Of a stretch of 64,000 nt of DNA, positions 22,388-34,643 are shown one piece after another. Position numbers and translations under genes: made by a program. The notes under the pieces were generated by a model that ran no database searches, was not told where the DNA came from, and saw nothing but the letters and a program-made list of their open reading frames with translations. How positions within the stretch are numbered: position 1 is the stretch's first letter; every line of letters begins with the position of its first letter. Source of the stretch: Rhizophagus irregularis (Eukaryota > Glomeromycota > Glomeromycetes > Glomerales > Glomeraceae); NCBI RefSeq assembly GCF_026210795.1, contig NC_089439.1, positions 496,001 to 560,000 of the forward strand, given 5' to 3'.

Positions 22388-23978
22388 CCCTATAAAAAAA
22401 TTGGATACGTTTTTTATAAAGTTTTTATACGATTTTTTTCCTTAGAAATAACGTATCATAATATGATACGGAAAAATGCACAATTCCGTATCACTAAATA
22501 TATGGTTTGGATACGGAATTTGCACGGAATTCATATGGAATTTACATGATTTGATCACTGATTTTATCACGAAATTTATACGATTTGGTCACTGAATTTA
22601 CTATTTGTATTACAATTTACTATAATTATATTTACATAAATCTAATTTTACTTTATTAAATTAAAAAATAAAAAATAAACAAAATACAAATACATTATGA
22701 AAATTCCCTCCTCATTAAAACCACCTATTGCAACCAAAATTATCTATAAGTTCAGGTTCATTTGGAGTCAAACAACCCAAAAAAAACAAAAAAAGAAACA
22801 TAAGAACGTCTAACTTAATTGGAAACAAAATCCCCCCTTCATATAGTAGTATCTGCAATCGTCCAAATCACCAAAGGTCAGCATTCCTAAAAAAAAGAAA
22901 GAGAACTCCAGAATGTCTGACCTACATAAATGAAAAGAATTATGGAGCATCTGATGAAAAAGAAACCAAAACAACAAAATAAATCCAAAACTGACCTACA
23001 AAAAAAGAAGACTCTGAAGCAACAAAACTGAAACAACCTACAAAAAGAAAAGAATCTGAACCCAACTTACAAAAAAAAAAAAAAAAAGAAATTCGAACTG
23101 ACCTAAAAAAAGAAAAAAAATCTTGAACAATCCTACAAAAAGGAAAGGAAAAGACTCCCAAACTGATCTACAAAAAAGAAAAAAGAAACTGAATCTTCTC
23201 ACAAAAAAAATCTGCTGGCCTATGAAATAAAAAAAAGGGATAAATATAAATAAAAAAGAAAGGGGAATAAAGAATAAATCAAAAAAAATATATATATTTT
23301 TAAAAAGAGGGTAACGAAGTTAGGAAAGTTAAAAAAAATTTTTTTTTAAAAGAGACGACGTCAAAGTTAGAAAAATAAAAAATTTTTTATAAAGAGGAAA
23401 TAGAAATAGAAAGAAGAAAATTTTTTTTTAAAAAAAAAGAAGAGTGGGAATAAAAGAATAAATCAAAAAAAATTTTTTTTTTAAGGGAGTGACGAAAAAA
23501 AATTTTTTTTTTAAAGGAGAGTGATGAAAAAAAATTTTTAAAGTGAGGTACAAAAAAAAAATTTTTTTTTTAAAAGGAGGGTGACGAAAAAAGAAGAAAA
23601 ATTTAGAAAAAAAATAACAAAAATAAGACAAGAGAAAAAGAGAAGGAAGGGAAGACAGAAAGGAAGATCGGAAGATCAAACTCATCAAAGTAAGGGTTTA
23701 TATAAAAAACAAAAAACAAACAATAAATAATCACATGATCTCGTGTTATGATACGAGATTTTTGTAAAATTATTTTCTAAAAATATTAAGTTTAAAAATT
23801 CCGTATACATTCCGTATGATTGTTTTTTTCCATATACACTTCATATACATTAGTTTTTTTAAAAATGTTCAAAAATGAATTGCTTATTAAATATACGGAA
23901 TTTGTATACGGAATCTATAGAAACGTACATAAAATGTATACAAAACGTATCCTTTCCGTACACATATTTCTTATAGGG
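22388..23978. mobile_element. TIR element with CCGTAT-rich ends, about 1.59 kb
   Basis: The ends are inverted: CCCTATAA at 22,388-22,395 and TTATAGGG at 23,971-23,978, each followed inward by about 150 bp rich in CCGTAT/ATACGG, including GGATACG in both arms. A 3-bp direct repeat AAT flanks it (22,385-22,387 and 23,979-23,981). The right end is the same sequence as window bases 1-175, which fixes the border. The interior holds an 84-codon Lys-rich frame without recognisable transposase motifs plus long simple repeats. The 3-bp duplication would fit a PIF/Harbinger-like element, but this is weak evidence. Confidence 0.6.
22960..23690 (+). repeat. Two purine-rich minisatellites inside the TIR element
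   Basis: At about 22,975-23,220 a degenerate unit of roughly 40 bp recurs (CCTACAAAAA...GAATCTGAA-like, ending ACTGA or similar). At about 23,470-23,600 a second unit of about 30-45 bp recurs (GGAGAGTGATGAAAAAAAA followed by a T run). Both give Lys-rich or Phe-rich artefact frames on the two strands. They appear to be internal expansion of a non-autonomous element. Confidence 0.5.
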
Positions 23979-24089
23979 AATATACACAAGAAATCATCGT
24001 ATGAGCACAAACTGTGCAAATTCATATATTACATAACTACCAAGCCTTTTAGCCCTTACATACACTTAAACATATAGCTTACGAAAATT

Positions 24090-25391
24090 TTTACTTCTCA
24101 ATAGATAAATCAGTTAAACAAATAGGTACCACCTATTGCACTAGCGGTTACGGCTGGATATAATGTCATTCGTTGACGCCGAACCTAAACTTTCAGCGGC
24201 TCGACCGTTTTTTAACTTCATCCACCAAAAGTGAATCTATGGGCATACTAACTGCATTACTCACGGCTTCATACTACTGCACAATCACAATATATACTGG
24301 TTCAGCTAGCTGCATCAACATTTTCACACAAAGACAAAAGTCTCCTGTTATCGAAAACTTAATCAACTCAATTTCTCATTCGGGACCTTATCTTTTGGAT
24401 CATAGAACATAGACAATTACACGTTACCCTCAAGAAAGTCAAAGCGCACAGCAATTTATATTACAATGATATAATAAATGAACTCGCGAACGCCGGATCT
24501 ATGTCAAAGATCCAATCATCGTTAACTTCAGATTTTTTAATCAATCTTCTTTAGGTTATATTAAATGGAATAACATTTACATTATTGATCAAAACATCGG
24601 AAAATGGAGCAACAATGTATTCAACCTCATATATTTAATTCATTACTCAATAACTTTTCTCTGGCCGCCATTGAACAGCTAGACATCGATTGGGAATTCA
24701 CCAAATTCTGGCTCAATAACAACCCCTACGAGTCCCCCCACCAATCCAAACTTTTACGTGCACGAAGTTCACGCATCGAAAAATGCAATTTCATATATCC
24801 AACGGCGAATATTCTTCAGCGTAATTACCCGCGACTATATCCAACAGGATCTGTCCCTTGCTCCACATCCACAGATATTAACGAATACGTAGAACTTTGC
24901 CCATCACGCCATGAAAAAATTACAACTATTTTAAATAAATTCAAACCCATTCTGTTCAAACATTCTCAACAATCAGTCACGGGATTAACATTTGATTTAC
25001 AGCAATGCATAGACAACTCACCCTTTTTCAATGACACTTTTGTCACTTCATTTTCGAAACAACATCCTATTGATCTGCTCATTCACAACTTGGTCCCGCC
25101 GAATTGATGGCCCTTTTTTACAATTATATAAGCAAACGTAAAGAACGTTACTTTGCTTTCAATGAATTTATCATTAACATTATGAAAGAAATCAACAATA
25201 TCACGCACAAAAAGAAATACGTTATTACTCTTACTTTAAACGCGACAAGCGAAAGAAGGCTGCACATACTGAAAGTTTCTCTTATAGCCGCCAAAAAGGT
25301 ATCCTTTGATGAAACTGCACATATTCGGTGGACCTCTAGCGATTTTTTACATTCGGGATCTTGGGAATCACATAGACAATTTACTTTTTGA
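24090..25391 (+). mobile_element. Dead LINE-type retrotransposon 3' end (RNase H remnant)
   Basis: From about 24,096 one frame reads FSIDKSVKQIGTTYC, then a TAA, then LTSSTKSESMGILTALLTA and CTITIYTGSASCINIF; further on is LHVTLKKVKAHSNLYYND and IINELANAG. These match RNase H blocks (TDGS, the STKAE helix, IYTDSAS, VKAHS...ADELA). The second catalytic Asp has become Gly (TGS) and the last position is changed, so the enzyme would be inactive. The frame 24,604-25,107 (167 codons, including CPSRHEKITTIL) is the conserved region after RNase H in such elements. Stops and frame changes occur throughout. No poly-A tail or target duplication was determined. Confidence 0.7.
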
Positions 25392-25816
25392 AAATATAGA
25401 CTTATTCAATATGTTTTATGATTTTACTTATTAATTTCACTACTTAATATCACTTAATCAATTTTCGAAATTAATTAATTAATCATGTGATTAATATTGC
25501 GATCTTGTAGTACACTTAGGGCAATGACATATATTAGCTAATATTTTAGGGGGTGGGGGAGTAAAAGAAAATCTTAGGTTACACATAATATAAACCATGT
25601 AAAATGGTTGTGATTGGTCATAAAATCTTACCTGGGGGTGGGGGAGTAAATGTTACTATTAAAATAATATTAGCTAATATATGTCACTGCCCTTATTACT
25701 TCAAGATTTTCTTTAACCAAATTTAGTTTTATTGAATTGTACAAATTGTACAATATTTTTACGCCATTTAAAATCGAGTTATTATTTTTCGTTCTAAAAA
25801 CTTTAACAACATTCGA
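25392..25816. other. Short intergenic stretch with repeated GGGGGTGGGGGAG
   Basis: GGGGGTGGGGGAGTAAA occurs twice in the same orientation (about 25,549 and 25,636), and an inverted pair TGACATATATTAGCTAATATT / AATATTAGCTAATATATGTCA (about 25,526 and 25,667) encloses them. This looks like a small foldback element. Confidence 0.4.
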
Positions 25817-26875
25817 TGAACATATAGAATATTTTCGTTTGATAAATGGGAAGCGAATTATTTTGCAAATTGGATCAGTGGGAATGAAAAAATTGATAAA
25901 TTCATTCAAGAAAAGCAGTTAAGATACGAGAGAAATAATGTATTATTTGAATGGATATACAATGAGTTTATTGGTAAAAAATGGTTCTAAAGCAATATGG
26001 AAGAATTGAAGAAAGGTTCATTATGGTGTTATCCCGAAAACAATGCATGGGAAAGAAATTCATACATAGAAGTTTTTTAAAATATTCACATAATTCACAA
26101 AATGTTACTGATGAATTTTTAAATGAGGTATTAAATTTTTCTTTGGATTTAGATTGAATATTAGTTTTAGTTAATTCTTTTTTGTAAATTTAATAGGTTA
26201 AAACAATAGTGAAAAAAAAATACAAGCTATGGGATTCTCAAAATCCAGTTACTAAAAATTATAATTTTGTTTTTAAAGTTAGACACTTTGATTATTGTGA
26301 AAATTTATATGATTATATATGTGATTTAAAAAATAATTTCACCAATTGGATCAGTGGGAATGAAATTATTGATAATTTCATTCAAGAAAAGCAGTCAAAA
26401 TATAAGGGATATAATACAGAAGTATTTGAATAATTACCATTCAGTAATTTTATTGATATTAAGGAAATAGAGAATAATTGTTTATGCTACTGCAATATGG
26501 AAAGAAGGTACATTGAGCTATAGTGAAAAGAAATGGATAAGAAATTCATATGAAAAGTTTGTTAGCAATATCTATATGGATTCACAAAATATTACTGATG
26601 AATATAAATAAGGTAATAAGATTTTATACGAATTTAGTTTGAGTATTAGCATGTATATTAATTTTTTTTTTGTATTTTAATAGGTTGAATCATATTTAAC
26701 AGATAATTGCTGCGGGATATCACAAATCCAGATACAAAAGATTGTATTTTAGTTTAGCCTAGTTTTGTAAGATTATTTTTTACATGATTTATCAACATAT
26801 TCATTACACATTTTTTACGATATTGAAAATAATAATGATAGGAATAGTGGAAATGAAATAATTGATACATTGTGA
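25817..26875 (+). pseudogene. Dead copy of the modular NWTSGN kinase gene
   Basis: It aligns by eye with the first three exons of the modular kinases at 36,228 (+) and 63,416 (-). The 5' flank is shared (TTTTTCGTTCTAAAAACTTT just before the old start). Exon 1 ends ATGAG|GTATTAAAT at 26,127; exon 2 starts after TTTAATAG at 26,197 and ends near 26,612; exon 3 starts after TTTTAATAG at 26,684. The text keeps ANWISGNEKIDKFIQEKQL and NNFTNWISGNEIIDNFIQE and EFIDIKEI-like pieces, with frameshifts and stops in every exon. No catalytic exon is present. Splice sites are still recognisable, so decay is not ancient. Confidence 0.75.
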
Positions 26876-28400
26876 CACTATCTTAAAAAATGAATTAAGA
26901 CAAAACGAACTTTATCATTTAAAAATACTAAACCAAAGTATTTTCAAACTATTTTGATTTTTTTGATTATACTAAATTAAACTAGAATTATTCTAATTAT
27001 TTATCGTGAATTAATTATCCTGGGAACTCCTTTATCTGTAACCTTCTTCCTAAAAACTCTATATCGGCCGGCAATTTACCTTGAGGTTCGTTTCGTTGAT
27101 TCCTTTCTTCTGTCTTTATGCATTCCAATAGCTTCTATATCGGGATCAACATTCTCATAAAAATATTGTTATGATCCTCCTTTATAGTAGAACTAATGTG
27201 ATCCTTATCCTCTGTAATTTAGTATCAAACTGCCTTCTATTTCCCTTTTGTTATTAGTCCGAAGTGTAACGAAGGACTATATACTTCTACGACATCATTT
27301 CCCGATGTCCGGTAATTCCCAATTATTCTGCTCATCTCAGGAACTGAATCTATGCTTCGTAGAACCACTTCAAACTTTTACTAGATTCCATTTCCCTAGT
27401 CATTATTTGTTTTCTTATACTTTCTCCATTATGTAAATGTACAGTAGAGTATCATTACTCGTGGCTTTATCCGCCCAATTAATCTCTAAACATTTCTCCT
27501 AACGTTTATTGCTAATTAAATTAATAATTATAAAGCAGATAATTAAAACTAATGAGCAAAATGAAATAGATAATAACGAATGATAAATGATATTAATAAT
27601 AAATCATAAATAAGCGAATTAGTAATGAAAGAAGTCTTACTGATATAAATTGTTCATATTTATTTAGGATTTTCAATTGTCGTCGTTGAAAGTTGAATTA
27701 TAGATCTAACAAAATGTTTTTTTAATAATAAATAAGTTTTAAAGAGCTATTATGATGTAAAATTTTTAATTAAAAAATTTTTTAATGCTTTGGATATAAG
27801 AATATGCATAATATAATCGAAAAAAATTTACAATAAATTGTTTTCAATTTTGAATAATGAGCAAACAAAAAAGATATTTAGAAGTTGTGAAAAAAAATTA
27901 TCATATAAGCGTTTTTTTCTGATAACAAGTAACAAATTAACAATGTTTTTTTAAATTATTTTAATCTCTATTATCTCTTGTATGATAATCTGATTATAAA
28001 TACGTTATGTGCTTTTTTAGAATAAACTCTTATACTTGTCGGTTACAAATTATTATAAAGTGATATAGTTTAACTCTATAAAAAATTTCTTATAAAAAGT
28101 CTCGTAAAAAAGATCGTAAAAAAAAAAATATTTAGCATAGATTTTTATATAATCATATCGGCTGATTGGAAAAATCAAGCCAATTAATATTTAAGCTCAG
28201 TTGATGGGTTCATTATATAACTGATGGGTTGCTTATTGTCATTTAGCATATAAAATTATGGAAGGCTTTTCTGATCAGCCGATATGTTAATATTTAACAA
28301 AAGAAAATATAGAACAGAATTTACATAAATTTTAATTTATCGTTATTATATTTTAATTATATATTATATATTTTTTTTTATCTCTTTAATTGGTAATCAA
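26876..28400. other. Intergenic; GC-richer minus-strand coding-like scraps at 26,990-27,480
   Basis: Between about 26,990 and 27,480 the DNA is noticeably richer in G and C than its surroundings. On the minus strand it reads as broken coding text (for example NYRTSGNDVVEVYSPSLHFG and KTEERNQRNEPQGKLPADIE in different frames). It resembles a decayed transposon ORF, but no family could be named. The remainder is AT-rich and empty. Confidence 0.3.
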
Positions 28401-29060
28401 CAAATTAATATGCCAGGCGCAATTGTCTCTCTTGCATCATACCATCAAGAAAATCCTCCAACTTTTTGAAAAATTAATATCAGCGTAAAAGTACATCAAA
28501 TCAGATTAGGAAACTTCCGAAAGTTACAGTACAATCAAAAAAAATAAATTCTAGAAGAAATTTATCATATAGTAGCTATCTCCCGAACGGTAATGTGATT
28601 AATACGCTAGTGGTTACTCCTAATATTAATGGACAGATTTTGCCGTCTCAAATAAGTCCCGCCAATCTTTTCAAATGTTTGCAATAGTGTGAACGCTTTT
28701 AACCCATCTTGTGACCGTTCCTGCCCTCTTACTGGAAATAATCTTTTCATTGTAGGTAATTCACCTCATGTGGTGAATGATATCTATCAAAGTCAAGAAT
28801 CCTCCTCTACAATGCGTGATTATCATACTGTATTTCGCTCCAACAACAGATACAAAAATGAGTCTATGAGGTATCTGGGTTTTTGAATATATGGTTTCCA
28901 CTCCTACAAACAGCTATCCCCCGAACAGCAGGTACCTAATGTGATTAGTACACCAGCTGCTACTTCTAATATTAATGAACAGACTTTGCCACCTCAAATA
29001 AATCATCTTGATATTCCGCAAATCTCTCTAAATGTATAATTCACCTCATGCTGTAAATGT
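28400..29060 (+). pseudogene. Decayed gene with an internal duplication, unknown family
   Basis: Coding-like text survives in pieces: LPNGNVINTLVVTPNINGQ followed by LPSQISPANLF (about 28,577-28,675), NPSCDRSCPLTGNNLFIVGN (about 28,698-28,757), and a second version of the first block, QQVPNVISTPAATSNINEQ followed by LPPQINHLDIPQ (about 28,930-29,022). The repeated block is a direct duplication of about 100 nt with clear divergence. Stops and frame changes separate the blocks. The Asn/Pro/Ser-rich text suggests a disordered region, perhaps of a regulatory protein; no domain was recognised. Confidence 0.4.
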
Positions 29061-29556
29061 TGAGGCTCCTGTATTCATTGAGTGTAAAATTCCACAAAAT
29101 AATTGCAACAATTTTAACATCCTATGTGATTAATAGCGACAATCAAATGGAGTTTCTTCAGCTGGTACATAGTTGAGTTGTTTTTTTATACCTATATCCA
29201 GGATTAGTGGTAACGTGAATGATTTATATGAGTAATATAGTGAATTAATAACGACAAATTCACTTGAAATTAAATTATAGTTATTAAGAAAATGCTTAAT
29301 TTTTTTTATTTTATTTTACAATGATGGTAGTTTAATTTAAGAGCGAATAATTTAATATATAAAATCATAAATATATGTAAACGTCTTACCGTCGTGAATC
29401 TATGTATTATTATTATATGTAATAACACCATTATTTCATAAAAATAAAGTCACTTTTTTATGCAATAAGAAATGTAAAAGGAATTTCTTTTTTTTTTTAA
29501 AAAAAAATAAAAAAAAATTGGACGGTAACGGTTAAAATTTTTTTTTATATATGTTA
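29061..29556. other. Intergenic, AT-rich
   Basis: No gene supported. A homopolymer A/T block lies at 29,488-29,518 immediately before the Helitron end. Confidence 0.35.
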
Positions 29557-29969
29557 CTAGCTGTAACCTGTTGCGTTGCAACAGATAGAATTAAAAGAGT
29601 TTAAATCAATATAACAATAAAATATTTAAATAAGATAAAAATTCATAAAAAAAATATGTATAAAAATAAATGAAAAATTTCAGAAAAAACCGGAATGAAA
29701 AATATTAAAAAATATTAAAATTTCGGTTAAAAGGATCCGGTTTACCGAAAAAAGAATAATATTAAAAAAAAAAGATCCAGTCTAAAAAAGACAAAAAAAA
29801 GATCCGATCTTCAAAAGTGACCAAAAAAAAGGTGGATGATGCGATCGACCGCAGCAGCGATTGAATGTTCATTCCAGAAATCAGCCCATACGCGCAGACG
29901 AATCACAATTCAGTAATATTTATGCAGATTAATCTAAACGTTACACATGAATTTTTTTAATTATATAGA
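29557..29969 (-). mobile_element. Small non-autonomous Helitron, 413 bp
   Basis: Read on the minus strand, the element begins TCTATATAATTAAAAAAAT (5' TC at 29,969) and ends CTAG at 29,560-29,557. A perfect 7-bp-stem hairpin, CTGTTGC-GTT-GCAACAG (plus coordinates 29,568-29,584), lies seven bases before the CTAG. The flanking host bases are A (5') and T (3'), the standard Helitron target, with no target duplication and no TIRs. A 5' TC, a 3' hairpin plus CTRR and A/T insertion are together diagnostic of Helitrons. No Rep/helicase coding sequence is present, so it depends on an autonomous relative. The inside is A-rich with GATCCGGT-like motifs. Confidence 0.75.
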
Positions 29970-30309
29970 TTAGCCGTTATAATGCAAAGGTAAATAAGAT
30001 AATAAATAACTTTATCAGGACACTTTATACTAATCAATTTTATTATTTTTTTTTTAAAAAAAAAAAAAAAAAAAAATATTAATTAGTGAATGTATGTCGG
30101 ATAAACGCCAAATATTTATTTTCGGTTATAAAAGTCTTTGTTATAGGATGTGTCTTAATTTAGAAAATTGATTATAGGAGGTAAACAAATATTTCTTTAG
30201 AATAACATAATATTTGCGTATTTCTTTGACTCTTTCCATAAAAAATACTAAAATTTGATTAACGATAAAAAATATGTCGAAAGTTGATCATTGCTCAATT
30301 AATAAAAAA

Positions 30310-30466
30310 TTTTTTTTATGCAGGAGGCGAATAGCCATGCATATTTATTCATGTGTTACAAAATAAAGAAGCTCAATTAACTCTTCACAATAAAAAAAAA
30401 ATTTTTATGCAATAGGAAATATTAATTCGTAAAGCCAGGCATGTTTGCACATGTGTTTCAAAATAA
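30310..30466 (+). repeat. Direct repeat upstream of the channel gene
   Basis: A block beginning TTTATGCA(G/A) and running through AGCCATGCATATTTATTCATGTG to ACAAAATAAA (about 30,316-30,366) recurs as TTTATGCAAT...AGCCAGGCATGTTTGCACATGTG...CAAAATAAA (about 30,404-30,465). A shorter version occurs at about 29,458. The pair ends about 85 bp before the ATG at 30,551, so it could carry promoter elements; it could equally be repeat debris. Confidence 0.4.
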
Positions 30467-30550
30467 AAAAAATAGTATATAATCGCAAATGGGACGAGGT
30501 AAAAAATAATTTTTTGGTAATAAATTTATATATTTATAAGCGATTACCAA

Positions 30551-33500
30551 ATGGATGACATTTCAATAAAAATTAACGATGATGTTAACAAAATCGAAAT
30601 CGATGTTGATAAAATCGATGTTGATAAAAATGATGATAAGATATTTACTTTAAATGATATCAATGATGAACCACATAATGGTAAACTTATTACTATGATA
30701 GAAATATCACCAAATGAAAAATACCTTATTACTTATAGTGAAGAAGATCGTTTAATTGTCGGTTGGAATGTTGAAAATATAGATAAGATTCAACTTAAAT
30801 TTGATCAAACTGTTAAAATTAATAAAAATATCTATAGTTTGTGTGTTTCTGATGATAAGAAACTATGTAGAATTTATGATGATGATAATGGTAAGTAATA
30901 TTCTGTAATTATAAACTTATGGTAATTGATATTTATTTTAATATATATTTTTTTTTTTGTAGACGATAAAATCGATATCATCGATATGAATAATAATGAT
31001 AAAAAAATTGCATTAAGTTTTGATAGACGAATTTATCCAGTGTATTTCACCTTTAATTTAAAAGATGAATTTATTTTATATAGTTCAGTTCACTCTTATT
31101 TTGGAAGTCAGAAAATTATTTGGATTTATTCCACACAAACTAAAAATAACAAATGGGAATGTAAGAGATTTTACAGGATACCCGAAGATTATGAAGTAAT
31201 TAGTATATCAAAATATGATAAAGTTTACCTGTATTCAAATGATTACATTTATGAATGGAATATTGATACTGAAAAAAGTGTAAAAATATTTGTTAATAAT
31301 GAGGATAAGAATGAGGTAATAAATATTATAAAATTATTTTCAAACCAATTGATGTTAAATTATAATTAAATAAAATATTTTTTATTTTTTTTAGTTTGAA
31401 ACAAAAAATATCAGAATATTCAGTAATGAAAAGTTTAATATTTTAAAATTCAATGATAAAATCATCGTTTATTCAATCGAATTGGGAATTCCTATTGCTA
31501 CTTTGAATATAAATGATGGTAACCATTTTTAATAAAATTTATTTATACTTTAATTATTACTCATATTAAATCACTATTTTTTTTTTATTTAGATATTCAA
31601 CTTTATAATTTTATGAATCATACTGGTTTATTTCTTTTACCTTCTTTATTCTATTATACACCAGATAAAAAAATCAAATATTGCTGGAATAGTAAATACA
31701 AAAATAGGTTTAATCAAACTTTATTTGACAAACCAACTGATGAACAAACTGATGAACAAACTGATGAACAAACAAAGTTTGTGTTTGGAATTCTAAATGA
31801 ACGTGTTTGGAAATCTAAATTTTACGAAAATATGTCAAAAACTAAAGTTATTGAATGTGAAACTTACAATCACTTAAATGTTCATTCATTTAATCCATAT
31901 ATGGATACTATATCTACATTATTTCAAAACGCCACATGCGATAGTAAAGAAGAATTAACTGAATCAATTGGAAATTTAATTAAATGGGAAATATTTGCTG
32001 ATGATGATAAAATTAGACTAGAAGTTTTCAAAAAAATTAATACTGAATGGGAATCAATTAGCACAAGAATTGAAAAACATCATTATCCTTTTAAAATTGA
32101 CGACATAACCATTAATTTACATAAATTAATTGTGAGCTTATTATTTAATAATAATGATATTGTTATATTGACAACATTTGGTATTCTTATTTATACTTTT
32201 AGTGAAAATAACAAATCTATTTCTTTAAACTATTTTTATTTTATAAATTTCGATAATTATAGATATGAATATAACAATAACAAAAAATATATGGAAATAC
32301 TTCAACATAACACAAGAATATTTTCAAAATCTACTTTACCATTACCAAATTATGATAGTTTTAGATTAAATGGATGGGTTTCAGATGCAAAAAATAATAA
32401 GTCAAGTCTTTTGAAATATGGAGTTGAATTATTAACATTTGCAATTAAAGAACATAAGTTAGAATTAATTGATGATATTTATAAAAAATGTATGACTTAT
32501 TTTAAAGAGGATCCAATAAACAATAAGTCATTTTTAAGCATTATCACTTCTGCATTTCCATTACTAAATGAATATTATCCAGAATATATTCTAAAATATT
32601 CATTAGAAACGAATATGATAATAGATACTTCTTTTTATAGTATAGAGCATCAAAATAAAAATTTACATCTTCATTCTTTTTTTCAATCTCCTCAAATAGC
32701 TAATTTATCGAAATCTCTTTTATGGACAAAATACTATCATAAATTTTATAATGCAATTAATCATAGAAAGTTGTTGTTAATTAGTATACGGGTTATTCAA
32801 GCTTTAATAACACTTTCAACTTTACCCCTTTATTTGGCTACATTTTATGTTTTATCAAAATACAATTTTATTAATAATATTTACACTCCAGATGTATTTT
32901 CTTATGCTTATTTTCGTATTGTTGAAATTTTTAAATACTTTCAAAAAGATATAACAACAACACCAACAATTACTTTTATAATTCCTTATATTAATTTTGT
33001 TAATTATTCAAAAGATTATAATTGGTTTTTAGAATTAATTAGACCTCAACCTAGTCAATTTACTAAATCAATAAATAGAAATATCTATAAAACATGGAAT
33101 GGGGAAGCATTAATTAAATTTAAATGGAATGCTTATGGAATATATTATTATGCAATTATTTGGATTTTATTTATGGTTTTACTTGGATGCTTCACTGCTG
33201 CTGCAACAATTCCTCAGCAATATATCAGTGAAGAAATTAGACAACAACTTTTTATTGCTTCGATTATACTTGGATTTATTCATCTGATTTTAGAAATTCG
33301 TCAATTTTTTTATAATGTTACTAAGTGGTTCAAGAATTTTTGGAATATTTTTGGTAAATATAAATGTTTAGTTTATATATTTATAATATTTTAAGAAAAT
33401 GAAATTAATTAATTATATAATGTTTTAATATTTCAGATATAATTGCTTATGTACTTTCAATTTACACTTCTATTTATTGGCTTCAAACAAATGATAAGAA

Positions 33501-34643
33501 CAATAATTATCTAATTCAATCGCTTTCTTTTTCATGCTTATTTTTGGATATAAAGTTTTTGTTATTTTTTAGAGCATTTGAATATTTTGGTGTATATTTT
33601 GCAATTATTATTAGTGTTGGAAAAAAGATTTTTTCTTTTTTAGTAGTCATATTCATTATTATCATAAGTTTTGCACACGCATTTTATATTTTATTATCTC
33701 CAAAATCTGAATTTTCATTTGAACAATATACAAATAATGATGATCCGAATAATCCTTGGAATTTAGCTTCTAGTTATAGTCAAGTAATTGATAATAATGG
33801 AAATACAAACTCCAATCCATTTATGATTCAAACACCTGATAAAAATACAAACATGTTTATAGATATTAAAACTTCTCTTTTTGCTATTTATTTATTTTTA
33901 GCAGGTACAGTATATTTAAATCTTTCATAAATATATTAACATTTTTCTAATATATTTAAGCAATTTTTCTTATTAATAGGTGATTCAAGTGCATTATCCA
34001 ATTGGTCATATGCAGACAATCCATCAATTGCAATATTGATTATTTTATTTTCCCTCTTGGTTGTTGTATATCTTATGAACTTGTTAATTGGATTACTTAA
34101 TAATGCAATTGAAGAGGATAATAATAGAGTCTCATATTTGATACAGAAGGCAGAAGTAAATAATATTAATATTAATCATTCTATTTTCTATAAATATACT
34201 AATATATTTCTCAATTTTTATTTTTTAAAGATTTTGGCTGAGATTGAGTTATTTTACCTATTACCAAATCAGAGATGTTGGCAAACATGGTTTCCTGAAG
34301 TAATGTATGTAATTTTGCTTTTTTTTAAAAAAAATATGATGTCATAATTTTATTAATTATTCAAATTTATTTTTTTAGACATTATTATACTGATGTTGAT
34401 AAGACTCGAATAGAAATTGAAAGATTGATTAAAGAGGGTGAATGGGATAATAAGGAATTCATAAAGATGCAAGAAAAATTATTGGAACAACTTCAGATTA
34501 AATATAATCCTATTGGCAATGAGGTAATATTGGAGAAAGTAAAATCTAATGATGTGAAATTAGATAAGTTAGAAGAGAAATTAGATAAGTTAGAGAAATT
34601 AGAAGAGAAATTAGAGAAATTATTGGAAATACATGCAAAATAA
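30551..34643 (+). CDS. Beta-propeller plus TRP-like ion channel; 8 exons, 1,186 aa
   Basis: A predicted cation channel of the plasma or an internal membrane. Exons: 30551-30890, 30963-31315, 31395-31518, 31593-33353, 33437-33904, 33980-34155, 34231-34304, 34379-34643; frame continues through all seven GT-AG introns. The N-terminal third has WD40-like blades (for example KLITMIEISPNEKYLITYSE). A TDEQ triplet repeat lies at about 321-333. Hydrophobic helices start at about 665, 791 and 824, a helix follows near 860, S5 at about 924-947, a pore region with YLFLAGDSS near 1010, and S6 (VVVYLMNLLIGLLNNAI) at about 1040-1057. S6 and pore resemble TRP channels (Ion_trans). The C-terminus is a Lys/Leu/Glu coiled coil (about 1150-1186), a likely multimerisation segment. 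Ion selectivity and stimulus cannot be read from the sequence. No frame damage is seen. Confidence 0.85.

Noticed and set aside
23428-23688. Phe/Leu/Lys-rich minus-strand frame
   Set aside because: It is produced by the minisatellite of A and T runs inside the TIR element.
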